Both the position numbers and the translations under genes were made by a program. A stretch of DNA of 64,000 bases, from NCBI RefSeq assembly GCF_014268585.2, contig NZ_CP077092.1, forward strand, positions 1,550,001-1,614,000. The letters run 5' to 3'. The DNA is from Pseudomonas iranensis. GTDB lineage: Bacteria; Pseudomonadota; Gammaproteobacteria; Pseudomonadales; Pseudomonadaceae. The notes below the pieces were generated by a model that saw nothing but the letters and a program-made list of their open reading frames with translations, had not been told where the DNA came from and did not search any database. Below, piece by piece: positions 53,152 through 62,397 of the stretch; the first letter of the stretch is position 1; each line of letters opens with the position of its first letter.

Positions 53152-55324
53152 CCCCGAGCACGGGTTTGCGCTGGTTGATTTCATCGAGCACCGCGCGTAA
53201 TTCGTCCAGCGGCACCGGGCGGCTGAGCAGATAACCCTGAATGAAGTCGCAGCCCGAACGCTCGAGAAACTCGTATTGCTCCAGGCTCTCGACGCCCTCG
53301 GTGACCACCTGCAGATGCAGGGTGTGAGCCATGACGATGATCGCCTGGACGATCTCCATGTCCGCCGTAGCGGTGGGGATGTCGAGGATGAACGAGCGGT
53401 CGATTTTCAGGGTGTTCAGCGGCAGACGCTTGAGGTAGGCCAGCGACGAATAGCCGGTGCCGAAATCATCGATCGACAGCGACACACCGAGGGCGCGGAT
53501 CTGCCGCAGCAGCACCAGAGTGTTGGCGATGTTGCCCATCAAGGCGTTTTCGGTGACCTCCAGTTCCAGGCGTTCCGGCGCCACACCGGCGGTGCGCAAG
53601 GCGTGTTCGATCTCCTCGGCCAGCTCCTCGCGCGCCAGATTCAGCGGCGAGCAGTTCCAGGCGATTTTCAATTCGGCACAACCATGCCGCGACAGCTCGC
53701 CAAGATCCTTGCAGGCGCGGCGCAACACCCAGTTGTCCAGTTCGGCGATCAAACCGTTGTTCTCGGCAATACTGATGAAGCGATCCGGGGTGAGCAAACC
53801 GTGAACCGGATGCTGCCAGCGAATCAACGCTTCGAGCTTGGTCACGCGACCGGTTTTTACTTCGAAGATCGGCTGGTAATAGAGCATCAGCGCGTGGTCT
53901 TGCCGTAGCGCACTGCGCAGTTCTTCTTCCAGTTGCAGCTCGAAACTGGCGCGGGTCTTCAGGCTGGAATTGAAGAAATGCAGACCGTTGCGCCCGGCGC
54001 CTTTGGATTGGTACAAGGCCAGGTCGGCGTGTTTGAGCAGCTCTTCGCAAGTGGTGCCGTCTTCGGGAAACAGGCTGATGCCGATGCTGGTGGTCATCAC
54101 CATGCGCCGGCCGGCCAGTTCGATCGGCTCTTTCATCTTGTGCATGATGCGCTGCGCCATACCGCGCGCCTCTTCGCGGTCACGCAGGCTGATGAGTATG
54201 CAGAATTCGTCGCCGCCGAACCGCGCGACCACGTCTTCATGGCTGCGCACCGAGCTTTTGATGTGCTGGGCGATGACTTTGAGCAGCGCGTCGCCGGCGT
54301 CATGGCCAAGGCTGTCGTTGATGCGCTTGAAGTGGTCAATGTCGAGAAACATCACCGCGAGCATGCCGCCCTCGCTGGTTTTCTGGCTGAGCTTCTCGGC
54401 GAACATCTGGTTGAAACCACGGCGGTTGATCAGGTTGGTCAGCGCGTCGTAATTGGCCGCTTGCTGCAAAGACATGCGCGCCTGATCGAGTTGGCTGAGC
54501 AGGGCGTTGAGCCGGCGCAGGTCGTTTTCCTTGTTCTGCAGCTTTTTGTCGGCGAGGGCGGCGCTGATCGCACTGCCGAGAATCAACAGGATGATCAGCG
54601 CTACGGTCAGGCCCAGTTGCAGATGGCCGGTGTCGCCACCGCTCGCTGCCAGAGCGCCTTCTGGAAGCACCAGATCCAGCGCAGCCATGCCGGTGAAGTG
54701 CATGCTGATAATGCCGGCGCCGAGAATCAGCGCCGCGCTGTACTTGAGCAATTGATGCGCGACGCCGCTGCCTTCGCTGAGATAGCGCGCCACCCACAGC
54801 GCGGTGAAACTGGCGCCGATGGCAATCAGCACCGACAGCGCGAACAGCCCTGGCTGATAGTAGGCGGTGGCGCTCGACTTCATCGCGGCCATGCCGACGT
54901 AATGCATGCCAGCGATGCCCAAACCGATGACACACGCGGTCTTCAGGCAATGCAACGCGCTCGGCTGCACCTCACTGAGGGTGTGCATGGCCAGCCAAGA
55001 GGCGAGCAGGGCGATCAGCAACGACAGGAGGGTAATGCCGAGGTCGTACTGAATATCGATGGGGGTCTGGAAGGCCAGCATGCCGATGAAGTGCATGGCC
55101 CAGATGCCGCCGGCCAGGCAGGTCGCGCCGATCCAGCGCCAGATTCGCCGCGACCCCGGATCTTCGGCATGCACCAGGCGCTCTGCCATGTCCAGGGTGG
55201 CGAAGCTCGCTGCACAGGCGACCAGATAGGCCACCATCACCAGCAGAGGATTGTGACTGCAATCAAGGAGAATCTGCCCGCTCGCCGGCAGCTCGGCAAC
55301 AAACTGCAAACCAAGCCACTCCAT
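53042..55324 (-). CDS. MHYT-GGDEF-EAL c-di-GMP enzyme (MucR/NbdA-like)
   Basis: A 760-residue membrane protein. The N terminus has seven helices with three MHYT-type motifs (AMHFIGM, GMHYVGM, SMHFTGM), proposed sensors of O2, NO or copper. The GGDEF site is intact (RFGGDEF), as is the EAL domain (KLEALIRW, ENALMG, IDDFGTGYSSL, EGVE). It could both make and degrade c-di-GMP. The ATG 55324 is preferred to a TTG at 55363. About 37 residues beyond the EAL domain run into the 3' end of the convergent dehydrogenase gene. Confidence 0.95.
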   Translation of the reverse strand: MEWLGLQFVAELPASGQILLDCSHNPLLVMVAYLVACAASFATLDMAERLVHAEDPGSRRIWRWIGATCLAGGIWAMHFIGMLAFQTPIDIQYDLGITLLSLLIALLASWLAMHTLSEVQPSALHCLKTACVIGLGIAGMHYVGMAAMKSSATAYYQPGLFALSVLIAIGASFTALWVARYLSEGSGVAHQLLKYSAALILGAGIISMHFTGMAALDLVLPEGALAASGGDTGHLQLGLTVALIILLILGSAISAALADKKLQNKENDLRRLNALLSQLDQARMSLQQAANYDALTNLINRRGFNQMFAEKLSQKTSEGGMLAVMFLDIDHFKRINDSLGHDAGDALLKVIAQHIKSSVRSHEDVVARFGGDEFCILISLRDREEARGMAQRIMHKMKEPIELAGRRMVMTTSIGISLFPEDGTTCEELLKHADLALYQSKGAGRNGLHFFNSSLKTRASFELQLEEELRSALRQDHALMLYYQPIFEVKTGRVTKLEALIRWQHPVHGLLTPDRFISIAENNGLIAELDNWVLRRACKDLGELSRHGCAELKIAWNCSPLNLAREELAEEIEHALRTAGVAPERLELEVTENALMGNIANTLVLLRQIRALGVSLSIDDFGTGYSSLAYLKRLPLNTLKIDRSFILDIPTATADMEIVQAIIVMAHTLHLQVVTEGVESLEQYEFLERSGCDFIQGYLLSRPVPLDELRAVLDEINQRKPVLGVNPLSLARDTFAPASLDPSLKSLAPHAGASIVRPIR

Positions 55325-55474
55325 AGCATGCCCCGTCTCGGATTCATCTGGCCCGTGCGTCAATCAACGCAGGCGAATGAAAGCAGTATAGAGGCGGTTT
55401 CCCGGCTGCAAGCCGTAGTGGCACATTGGTGGTAATGATTTTGCCATTAGGCTCATAGCGATTCGCGCTAACGC

Positions 55475-55843
55475 TCAGGCAATGCGCTCCAGCGGCAGGT
55501 CGTTCCAGTGTGGCGGCAAGGGTGGCAGGCCGTGGGCGGCGCGGGCCTTGTCGCAGTCGGGATTGTGCTCGCCGTTCTCCCACGACGCCTCGAACTCGCG
55601 GCAGGTGCTCGAGCGCTTGTCATAGATCGTGCAGGCCACAGCGCTGCCGACCTCACCCGCCAGCGACATGCAACGCGCCGGTTTGCGATCGGTGCCGATC
55701 ATTGCCACCCGGCTCGGAGTGATCTGCGCGACCAGTTCATCGGGCACCGTCCCGCCAGCGGATGAGCACTCACCCCAGAAAAAAGACACGCGAAAGTGGG
55801 AACAGCAGGCACCGCAATTCAGACACGGACTGGCTTCGGACAT
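55475..55843 (-). CDS. YkgJ-type cysteine-cluster protein
   Basis: A 122-residue protein with the CxxCxxCC pattern PCLNCGACCSHF of the YkgJ/UPF0153 family, a further Cys in ARCMSL, CTIYDKRSSTCREF, and a late DCDKARA. The cysteines probably bind zinc or an Fe-S cluster. I set the start at ATG 55843, where the family begins; no clear ribosome-binding site is seen, and the frame is open 69 bases upstream. Confidence 0.85.
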   Translation of the reverse strand: MSEASPCLNCGACCSHFRVSFFWGECSSAGGTVPDELVAQITPSRVAMIGTDRKPARCMSLAGEVGSAVACTIYDKRSSTCREFEASWENGEHNPDCDKARAAHGLPPLPPHWNDLPLERIA

Positions 55844-56144
55844 GGGCGGGGGTATCAAAGGGATTGATCGGAAGATCCGGACGGATCCGGCGGCCATTCT
55901 AGGCTTTGCCATGGCGTTGGGAAGGGGGGCGCGAAACTATTTTTTTGTCGCCGGATTTTGCCGCGAAAGCCCCGTATGGCGGGGGATTCCAGACTTATCA
56001 AGGGCTTACGTTTCGTTACAGTGCGATGGGTCGATATCAGGCTGACGAATGATGACAGACAGCCCCCGTGCGGCTGACTAGATTGCAGGTTCCGGGCTCG
56101 ACGCGCTGGCAGTGAAGCCCTCATAACAATAAAGAGACGGACCC
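55844..56144. other. Divergent gap without recognisable elements
   Basis: A 301-bp gap between the cysteine-cluster gene and the MFS gene. It must hold the promoter of at least the MFS gene; I see no repeat, hairpin or operator worth naming. Confidence 0.4.
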
Positions 56145-57494
56145 ATGCAGAACTCGACCCAAGCGGCGAATGCCTGGCGCATTCTGTTCCTGCTGTTCCT
56201 CGCCAACCTGTTCAATTTCTTCGATCGCACCATCCCGGCGATCATCATCGAACCGATCCGCATGGAATGGCACCTCAGCGACTTTCAGCTGGGCATCATC
56301 GGCACTGCGTTCACCATTGTTTACGCGATTGCCGGCCTGCCACTCGGGCGCATGGCCGACACCGGTTCACGCAGCAAGCTGATGGGCTGGGGCCTGGCGA
56401 CCTGGAGTGCGCTGACTGCGGTCAACGGCATGGTCGGCAGTTTCTGGAGTTTCCTCATCGTGCGCATGGGCATCGGCATCGGCGAAGCCAGTTACGCACC
56501 AGCGGCCAACTCGCTGATCGGCGATCTGTTTCCCGCACACCGTCGGGCGCGGGCGATGGGTATTTTCATGCTTGGCCTGCCGCTGGGGCTGCTGCTGGCG
56601 TTCTTCACCATCGGCGCGATGGTCAAGGCGTTCGACAGCTGGCGCGCGCCGTTCTTCATCGCTGCCGTGCCGGGGCTGATCCTCGCGGTGTTCATGTTCT
56701 TCATCAAAGAGCCGAAACGCGGAGCGGCTGAAACCGTGCAGGTCTCGCAAGAGAAAGTCGACAAACCGATCCGCCGCGTCCTCGCCGTGCCGACCTTCCT
56801 GTGGCTGGTGATGGCCGGGCTGTGCTTCAACTTCGCGACCTATGCCTGCAACTCGTTTCTGGTGCCGATGCTGCAGCGCTATTTCCTCATGCCGTTGCAG
56901 GAGGCGGCGGTGGCCACCGGTGTCATCGTTGGCGTGACGGGATTGGTCGGGCTGACCCTTGGCGGCTGGATCGCCGACAAGATTCATCAGCGCTTCGCCA
57001 GTGGGCGGCTGTTGTTTGCCGCGTTCAGCCTGATCATTTCAACGTTGTGCACAGCCTGGGCGCTGCATGCCGGGCGCATCGAGATCGGTGTGTTCGTCGC
57101 GGTATTCAGCGTCGGCTGGCTGTTCGCCTACAACTTCTATACCTGCGTGTACACGGCAATTCAGGACGTCGTCGAACCGCGCCTGCGGGCCACGGCGATG
57201 GCGTTGTTCTTTGCCGGTCTGTATCTGCTCGGCGGCGGGTTGGGGCCAGTGGTGGTGGGTGGGCTGTCGGATCACTTCGCGCACACGGCGATGCTGGCGG
57301 CGGGGGCTGAGCAGATGACCGAAGCGTTCAAGGCTGTCGGCCTGCATGACGCGATGTACCTGATCCCGGTGGCGCTGTTCCTGACGATGGTCTTTCTGTT
57401 TCTGGCATCGCGGTGTTTTGTTCGCGATGCACAGCGGATGAAGGAGGGATTGGTGGCGGTGGTTGAGCCAGAAATTTCTGCGGCGACTGCCTGA
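56145..57494 (+). CDS. Spinster-type MFS transporter
   Basis: A 449-residue major facilitator with 12 helices. FNFFDRTIPAIIIEPI and the loop 2-3 motif GRMADTGSRSKLMGWGL are typical of the spinster family, as is GIGIGEASYAPAANSLIGDLFP. The substrate (organic anion, lipid or drug) cannot be read. Start ATG follows AAAGAGACGG. Two repeats and a hairpin follow the stop. Confidence 0.9.
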   Translation: MQNSTQAANAWRILFLLFLANLFNFFDRTIPAIIIEPIRMEWHLSDFQLGIIGTAFTIVYAIAGLPLGRMADTGSRSKLMGWGLATWSALTAVNGMVGSFWSFLIVRMGIGIGEASYAPAANSLIGDLFPAHRRARAMGIFMLGLPLGLLLAFFTIGAMVKAFDSWRAPFFIAAVPGLILAVFMFFIKEPKRGAAETVQVSQEKVDKPIRRVLAVPTFLWLVMAGLCFNFATYACNSFLVPMLQRYFLMPLQEAAVATGVIVGVTGLVGLTLGGWIADKIHQRFASGRLLFAAFSLIISTLCTAWALHAGRIEIGVFVAVFSVGWLFAYNFYTCVYTAIQDVVEPRLRATAMALFFAGLYLLGGGLGPVVVGGLSDHFAHTAMLAAGAEQMTEAFKAVGLHDAMYLIPVALFLTMVFLFLASRCFVRDAQRMKEGLVAVVEPEISAATA

Positions 57495-57499
57495 CCGTT

Positions 57500-57522
57500 T
57501 TCGCGAGCAGGCTCGCTCCCAC
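57500..57522. repeat. Single REP unit
   Basis: One 23-base unit TTCGCGAGCAGGCTCGCTCCCAC without its partner; the adjacent sequence is the GATCGTTCCCACGC element, which may have displaced the second unit. Confidence 0.9.
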
Positions 57523-57524
57523 AT

Positions 57525-57636
57525 GATCGTTCCCACGCTCTGCGTGGGAATGCCTCAAGGGACGCTCTGCGTTCCAGCTTCGGTAGGGACGCGGAGCGTC
57601 CCGGGCTGCATTCCCACGCAGAGCGTGGGAACGATC
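57525..57636. repeat. 112-bp inverted-repeat element, second copy
   Basis: Ends GATCGTTCCCACGCTCTGCG and the complement; inner GGGACGC.../GCGTCCC hairpin. Same family as 11312-11428, with better-kept ends. Confidence 0.9.
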
Positions 57637-57660
57637 GGCCCGCATCACTGCGGGCCTCTT
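57637..57660 (+). terminator. Hairpin after the MFS gene
   Basis: GGCCCGC-ATCACT-GCGGGCC followed by TCTTGGTTTT. A weak terminator for the MFS transcript, close to the rapA stop on the other strand. Confidence 0.55.
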
Positions 57661-57686
57661 GGTTTTCAGCGGTGGAGCAGGGCGGT

Positions 57687-60533
57687 TTAACCCGCCACCA
57701 GCACCCGAATCGCTTCCAGGCGCAACGCCGCTTTGTCGAGCATTGCCAGACCCTGCTCACGCTGAGTGCGCAACGCCTCCAGTTCGCTGTCACGCACGGT
57801 CGGGTTGACCGCTTGCAACGCGGTCAGGCGCGCCAGTTCTTCGTCAGTGTCGGCGGCCAGACGACGGCGCGCTTCGGCCACACGCTCGGCGTGACGCGGG
57901 GCGATCTTTTCTTCGCCGGCGTTGATCCGTGGCGTCAATTGATCGCGCTGGGCCTGGATGAACTTGTTGGCGCTGGCCCGTGGCACGCTTTCCAGCTGAT
58001 CGTTGAGGGTTTCGAACGACACCCGTGGCGACAGGTCATTACCATTGGCATCGAGCAGGCAACGCAGCGCCGCCGGTGGCAGGTAGCGACCCAGTTGCAG
58101 CGAGCGCGGTGCGACCACTTCGCTGACGTACAGCAATTCCAGCAACACGGTGCCCGGCTTCAGCGCCTTGTTCTTGATCAGCGCGACGGCGGTGTTGCCC
58201 ATCGAACCGGACAGCACCAGGTCCATGCCGCCCTGCACCATAGGGTGTTCCCAGGTGATGAACTGCATGTCTTCGCGCGACAGCGCCTGATTGCGGTCGT
58301 AGGTGATGGTCACGCCTTCGTCGTCGCCCAGCGGGAAACTGGCGTCGAGCATCTTCTCGCTCGGCTTGAGGATCAGAGCGTTTTCCGAATGGTCTTCGCT
58401 GTCGATGCCGAAGGCGTCGAACAGGGTTTCCATGTAGATCGGCAGGGCGAACTGGTCGTCCTGCTCGAGGATCGCTTCTACCAGCGCTTCACCTTCGCCA
58501 GCGCCGCCGGAATTCAATTCCAGCAAACGGTCGCGGCCGGTGTGCAGCTCGGCTTCGAGACGCTCACGCTCGGCCCGTGCTTCGTCGATCAGCGCTTGCC
58601 ACTCGCCGTCATCGGCTTCTTCGAGCAGCGGCAGCAGGCGTGGGCCGAACTGATGCTGCAAGGCGTTGCCGGTCGGGCAGGTGTTGAGGAAGGCGTTGAG
58701 CGCTTCGTGGTACCACTGGAACAGGCGCTGTTGCGGGCTGGTTTCCAGGTATGGCACGTGCAGTTCGATGATGTGCTTCTGGCCGATCCGGTCAAGACGG
58801 CCGATGCGCTGTTCGAGCAGGTCCGGGTGCGACGGCAGATCGAACAGCACCAGGTGGTGAGCGAACTGGAAGTTGCGACCCTCACTGCCGATCTCCGAGC
58901 AGATCAGCACCTGCGCGCCGAATTCTTCGTCGGCGAAGTAGGCGGCGGCGCGGTCACGCTCGAGGATGTTCATGCCTTCGTGGAACACCGTGGCCGGGAT
59001 GCCGGAACGCACGCGCAACGCGTCTTCCAGGTCCATCGCGGTTTCGGCGTGGGCGCAGATCACCAGCACTTTGGTGCGCTTGAGCATTTTCAGCTGATCG
59101 ATCAGCCACTCGACGCGCGGGTCGAATTTCCACCAGCGCTCTTCTTCGCTGGCGTCCGGCTGGGCCTGGAAGCTGACTTCCGGGTACAGCTCGGCGTGTT
59201 CGCCCAGCGGCAGTTCGAGGTATTCGTCCGGGCACGGCAGCGGGTATGGATGCAGTTTTCGCTCCGGGAAACCCTGCACAGCGGCGCGGGTGTTGCGGAA
59301 CAGCACGCGGCCGGTGCCGTGGCGATCAAGCAGTTCACGGACGAGGCGGGCGCTGGCTTCAGTATCGCCATCGTTGACGGCGGTGAGCAGGGCTTCGCCT
59401 TCATTGCCGAGGAAACCGTGAATGGTCTTGTGCGCCTCGGCGGAGAGACGGCCCTTGTCGAGCAGTTCCTGCACCGCTTCGGCCACAGGGCGATAGTTGT
59501 CGCTCTCGGCGCGGAACGCGGCCAGGTCGTGGAAACGATTCGGGTCAAGCAGGCGCAGACGGGCGAAGTGGCTGTCCTGACCGAGTTGTTCCGGGGTGGC
59601 GGTGAGCAGCAGCACGCCGGGAATCACTTCGGCCAGTTGCTCGACCAGCGAGTATTCCGCGCTGGCCTTGTCTTCATGCCAGACCAGGTGGTGCGCTTCG
59701 TCGACCACCATCAGGTCCCAACCAGCGGCGAACAAGGCGTCCTGTGCCTTCTCGTCGTCGACCAGCCACTCCAGCGCGACCAGCGCCAGTTGCGTGTCTT
59801 CGAACGGGTTGGTGGCATCGCTTTCGATAAAGCGTTCTTCGTCGAACAGCGCGACCTGCAGATTGAAACGGCGGCGCATCTCCACCAGCCACTGATGCTG
59901 GAGGTTTTCCGGGACCAGAATCAGCACGCGATTGGCGCGGCCCGAGAGCAGCTGGCGGTGGATGACCAGACCGGCTTCGATGGTCTTACCCAGACCCACT
60001 TCGTCCGCCAGCAATACACGCGGGGCGATACGGTCGGCGACTTCGCGGGCGATGTGCAACTGGTGCGCGATCGGTTGCGCACGCACGCCACCCAAGCCCC
60101 ACAGCGAGGACTGCAACTGGCGGCTGGTGTGTTCAAGAGTGTTGTAGCGCAGGGAGAACCACGGCAGCGGGTCGATCTGTCCGGCGAACAGGCGGTCGCT
60201 GGCCAGACGGAACTGAATGAAGTTCGACAGCTGGGTTTCCGGCAGCGTGACGACCTCGTTCTGCCCGTTGAGGCCGTGATAGACCATCAGCCCGTCGACG
60301 TCGTCGACCTGCTGCACGGTCATCTTCCAGCCTTCGAAATGGGTGATGGAGTCGCCCGGCGAAAACCGCACGCGGGTCAGGGGCGCATTCCGTAGCGCGT
60401 ACTGGCGGGTTTCGCCAGTGGCCGGGTAAAGCACGGTCAGCAAGCGGCCGTCCTGTGCCAGAACGGTGCCTAAACCAAGCTCTGCTTCGCTGTCACTGAT
60501 CCAGCGTTGCCCCGGTTGATACTGCTGCGCCAT
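57687..60533 (-). CDS. rapA: RNA polymerase-associated ATPase RapA
   Basis: A 948-residue Swi2/Snf2 ATPase that recycles RNA polymerase stalled after termination. The N-terminal Tudor-like domains begin [20 protein letters not shown]. Walker A is [14 protein letters not shown], the DEAH box [10 protein letters not shown] and motif VI is [12 protein letters not shown]. The C-terminal RapA domain follows from about residue 600. The length is near E. coli RapA (968). The gene is monocistronic and has long shadow frames on the opposite strand. Confidence 0.98.
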   Translation of the reverse strand: MAQQYQPGQRWISDSEAELGLGTVLAQDGRLLTVLYPATGETRQYALRNAPLTRVRFSPGDSITHFEGWKMTVQQVDDVDGLMVYHGLNGQNEVVTLPETQLSNFIQFRLASDRLFAGQIDPLPWFSLRYNTLEHTSRQLQSSLWGLGGVRAQPIAHQLHIAREVADRIAPRVLLADEVGLGKTIEAGLVIHRQLLSGRANRVLILVPENLQHQWLVEMRRRFNLQVALFDEERFIESDATNPFEDTQLALVALEWLVDDEKAQDALFAAGWDLMVVDEAHHLVWHEDKASAEYSLVEQLAEVIPGVLLLTATPEQLGQDSHFARLRLLDPNRFHDLAAFRAESDNYRPVAEAVQELLDKGRLSAEAHKTIHGFLGNEGEALLTAVNDGDTEASARLVRELLDRHGTGRVLFRNTRAAVQGFPERKLHPYPLPCPDEYLELPLGEHAELYPEVSFQAQPDASEEERWWKFDPRVEWLIDQLKMLKRTKVLVICAHAETAMDLEDALRVRSGIPATVFHEGMNILERDRAAAYFADEEFGAQVLICSEIGSEGRNFQFAHHLVLFDLPSHPDLLEQRIGRLDRIGQKHIIELHVPYLETSPQQRLFQWYHEALNAFLNTCPTGNALQHQFGPRLLPLLEEADDGEWQALIDEARAERERLEAELHTGRDRLLELNSGGAGEGEALVEAILEQDDQFALPIYMETLFDAFGIDSEDHSENALILKPSEKMLDASFPLGDDEGVTITYDRNQALSREDMQFITWEHPMVQGGMDLVLSGSMGNTAVALIKNKALKPGTVLLELLYVSEVVAPRSLQLGRYLPPAALRCLLDANGNDLSPRVSFETLNDQLESVPRASANKFIQAQRDQLTPRINAGEEKIAPRHAERVAEARRRLAADTDEELARLTALQAVNPTVRDSELEALRTQREQGLAMLDKAALRLEAIRVLVAG

Positions 60534-60609
60534 GCTGCCTGACTCCCACCTTGAAAAAGCGGGCTATCTTAACGGAATGCGACCCTGAGGCCAAAGAAAT
60601 ACTGGGGTA

Positions 60610-60697
60610 GGAGCTGCCGCAGGCTGCGATCTTTTGATCTGTGGGAACACTTCGGTTTTGCGTTGTCCCATAAGAGATCGCAGCCTTCGGCAGCTCC
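60610..60697. repeat. Inverted repeat (GGAGCTGCCGCAGGCTGCGATC family)
   Basis: Left arm 60610-60631 and right arm 60676-60697, complementary except for a few loop bases. Each arm has its own inner hairpin. It lies between rapA and the next, divergent gene. Confidence 0.9.
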
Positions 60698-60785
60698 AAC
60701 AGGTGCCAAGCGCATCACAAGTTTGCGACAGGCGGCTCAAGGCGCCTGCACCCCAGCCGATAGCCTGCAGACAGGAGACCTTTAT

Positions 60786-61127
60786 ATGTTGCCACCGATG
60801 CTCCCCTTGAGCGCCGTGCCGATCACTTCCCAGCAGGATCCGATCCGCCAGCGGCCGGACATCCCGCCAGTGGTGCCGGTGCAGGAAAGCTCCAACGAAA
60901 GCACGATCGATCTGCAGAAGCGTGATCCGGAAGAGGATCGTCTGCTGGCGCGCGAAGAACAGCGTCGTCAGCAGGAACGTGACCGCCGACGCCGCGAGGC
61001 GGATGAGGATCCTGAAGAGCATCTGGCCGTGCCGGGTACCGAGTTGAACGCCGACAACACCGTGCCAGTGGTGCCGTTGATAGATGATCAGCCGCGTCAG
61101 GGGCTGTGGGTCGATATCGAGATTTGA
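60786..61127 (+). CDS. Charged small protein of unknown function
   Basis: A 113-residue protein. I chose the ATG at 60786 (GGAG 7 bases upstream); the frame is open from 60663 but crosses the repeat. The N terminus is hydrophobic and Pro-rich (MLPPMLPLSAVP). Residues about 40-70 form a highly charged helix (QKRDPEEDRLLAREEQRRQQ). The end is acidic and Pro/Val-rich. Probably mostly disordered or coiled-coil. Some Pseudomonas homologues carry the misleading label 'aspartate-semialdehyde dehydrogenase'; nothing here supports that. Confidence 0.75.
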   Translation: MLPPMLPLSAVPITSQQDPIRQRPDIPPVVPVQESSNESTIDLQKRDPEEDRLLAREEQRRQQERDRRRREADEDPEEHLAVPGTELNADNTVPVVPLIDDQPRQGLWVDIEI

Positions 61128-61221
61128 GCAGTGACTGGTCAGCGCCTGCGCCAAGCGGCATGATTGGCGCAATCCTGTCGGTGACGGCAGCTGTGATCTC
61201 TTCTGCGATGTGCCGGACGCC

Positions 61222-61383
61222 ATGAGCCAAGACGACAAACTGATCGACCTCAGCACTGAACGCGCCAAGCGTGTGCATGACCTCAACGAAAAGCGCCTGA
61301 ACGAAGTGCGTCAGGCTTTCGAGCAGGCGATGCCGTTGGGAAAAGCCAAGAAAAAGTCGAAGAACAAGCCGAAAAAGCGTTGA
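61222..61383 (+). CDS. 53-residue basic protein of unknown function
   Basis: The ATG at 61222 opens a frame MSQDDKLIDLSTERAKRVHD followed by a helical segment (LNEKRLNEVRQAFEQAMPLG) and a Lys-rich C terminus (KAKKKSKNKPKKR). The first half could be an amphipathic helix and the tail could bind nucleic acid. It follows the previous gene on the same strand by 94 bases. No strong ribosome-binding site is evident. Codon use is like its neighbours. Confidence 0.65.
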   Translation: MSQDDKLIDLSTERAKRVHDLNEKRLNEVRQAFEQAMPLGKAKKKSKNKPKKR

Positions 61384-61449
61384 TCTCCCGCTGCATTGGT
61401 TGATGCAGGTCAGTTATTTCCCCTCCTTTATTTCCCTTCGTTGCGGATA

Positions 61450-61463
61450 TTGATCCTGGTCAA
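61450..61463 (+). promoter_or_regulatory. Anr/FNR box upstream of ccoM
   Basis: TTGAT-CCTG-GTCAA matches the Anr consensus TTGAT-N4-ATCAA with one mismatch. It lies 75 bases before the ccoM start, fitting activation under low oxygen. Confidence 0.75.
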
Positions 61464-61537
61464 TATGTGCGCCTGTGTGTTTGTTAATTTGAGTCCATCG
61501 CAGCAAAGCAAAGCAAAGCAGGGCCGGGAGGTCAGTC

Positions 61538-61651
61538 ATGTTTTTCGATAACGTGGTGTTTGCCGGGGTTCTCACGGTGGGGCTTATGGTGCTGTTTTTT
61601 GCAGGGTTTGGATTTTTTATCTGGAAGGATGCGCATAAGCGGCGCAAGTGA
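61538..61651 (+). CDS. ccoM: cbb3-type cytochrome c oxidase small subunit CcoM
   Basis: A 37-residue peptide with one membrane helix (VVFAGVLTVGLMVLFFAGFG) and the end FFIWKDAHKRRK. Size, the start MFFDNVV and the W-K-D-x-x-K tail match CcoM, the single-helix subunit found in Pseudomonas cbb3 oxidases. GGGAGG lies before the ATG. The gene is apart from any ccoNOQP locus in this window, and the Anr box upstream supports a link to low-oxygen respiration. Confidence 0.85.
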   Translation: MFFDNVVFAGVLTVGLMVLFFAGFGFFIWKDAHKRRK

Positions 61652-61789
61652 GTTCTTCTGGATTTGATGGGCACGCAAGGCATTTTGGGGCGACTTCGGT
61701 TGCCCCTTTTTTTTGTGCCTTGGCGGCCTTTTGGCCGACTAGGCTGTTGGGGTTTTGGGTGAATATCCGTTGCTTCGGGTGTGGCGGCT

Positions 61790-62010
61790 GGCGGTTTCGC
61801 CCTTACGGCGAGTCACTTTTTCAGACGCCAAAAAGTAACCAAAACGCTAGCTCCTGCGTTCGGCCCTCGCAGGCTCGGGTCCCTTCGCTCCGGGACTGAT
61901 CCGGGCGCAGCGGCTCCGGTTTGCTTCGCTGCACCTCCTTCCGCTGTGTCTGGCTGCGCCAGACGGTCGCTGCGCTCCCACCCCCGGATCAATCCCTCCG
62001 CTCAGCCTTC
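61790..62010. repeat. Pseudomonas intergenic repeat (CACTTTTTCAGACGCCAAAAAGTAACC type)
   Basis: Contains the AAAAAGTAACCAAAACGCT segment, CGGCCCTCGCAGGCTCGGGT, and TTCGCTGCACCTCCTTCCGC with several short inverted parts. I recognise it as a common non-coding repeat of Pseudomonas genomes, not as a mobile element with its own transposase. Borders are approximate. Confidence 0.6.
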
Positions 62011-62127
62011 CGACGTCGCCTGTGAATCAAGATCAAAAGCGGTACTCGAGCTTGCGCTCATTGTTTTGAGTGGTGAAAAGCGTGTGATCTGCTTTGGATC
62101 TGTGTTGGATTCGCCCCTCATCGGAAC

Positions 62128-62278
62128 GCCGCCCGCCCAGCCCTCTCCCCGAGGAGAGGGAGCTGATTTGTGTGCTTTTCAAATCCTGAGTTCAACTCGG
62201 AATTTCACATCGACGTAACTCGCTCAAACACCTCGGTCAGTTCCCTCTCCCTCCGGGAGAGGGCTAGGGTGAGGGGCT
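62128..62278. repeat. Inverted-end repeat element, short version
   Basis: Left end CCAGCCCTCTCCCCGAGGAGAGGG and right end CCCTCTCCCTCCGGGAGAGGG followed by CTAGGGTGAGGG. Same family as 14234-14665, but without the 111-bp tandem units. Borders are approximate. Confidence 0.75.
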
Positions 62279-62345
62279 CTTGATCTGGCTTTTGCTTTGG
62301 CTTTTGATCTTTTGCCCCTTCGGCAGACTTCCTACCCCCAATAAC

Positions 62346-62376
62346 AAAAAAGGCGTGATCCTCACGAATCACGCCT
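62346..62376 (-). terminator. Terminator of pit
   Basis: AGGCGTGAT / ATCACGCCT stem with an 8-base loop and T run on the minus strand, 22 bases after the pit stop. Confidence 0.9.
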
Positions 62377-62397
62377 TTTCCAATCAACAGCTAACGA

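Larger units (their letters stand above)
61652..62397. other. Repeat-rich intergenic region
   Basis: 746 bases without a supportable gene, filled by two repeats and the pit terminator. A 145-residue plus-strand frame (61781-62218) runs through the repeats, but it has no start signal and its composition is that of the repeats. Confidence 0.7.

Noticed and set aside
53933..55435. 500-codon plus-strand frame opposite the c-di-GMP gene
   Set aside because: Antisense shadow; the opposite strand has intact MHYT, GGDEF and EAL motifs.
57672..60395. 907-codon plus-strand open frame
   Set aside because: It is antisense to rapA, which has all its motifs. The frame is rich in Gln, Arg, His and Val as expected from the complement of high-GC codons, and has no domain or start signal.
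61781..62218. 145-codon plus-strand frame in the gap before pit
   Set aside because: It is made of two known-type non-coding repeats and has no start signal.
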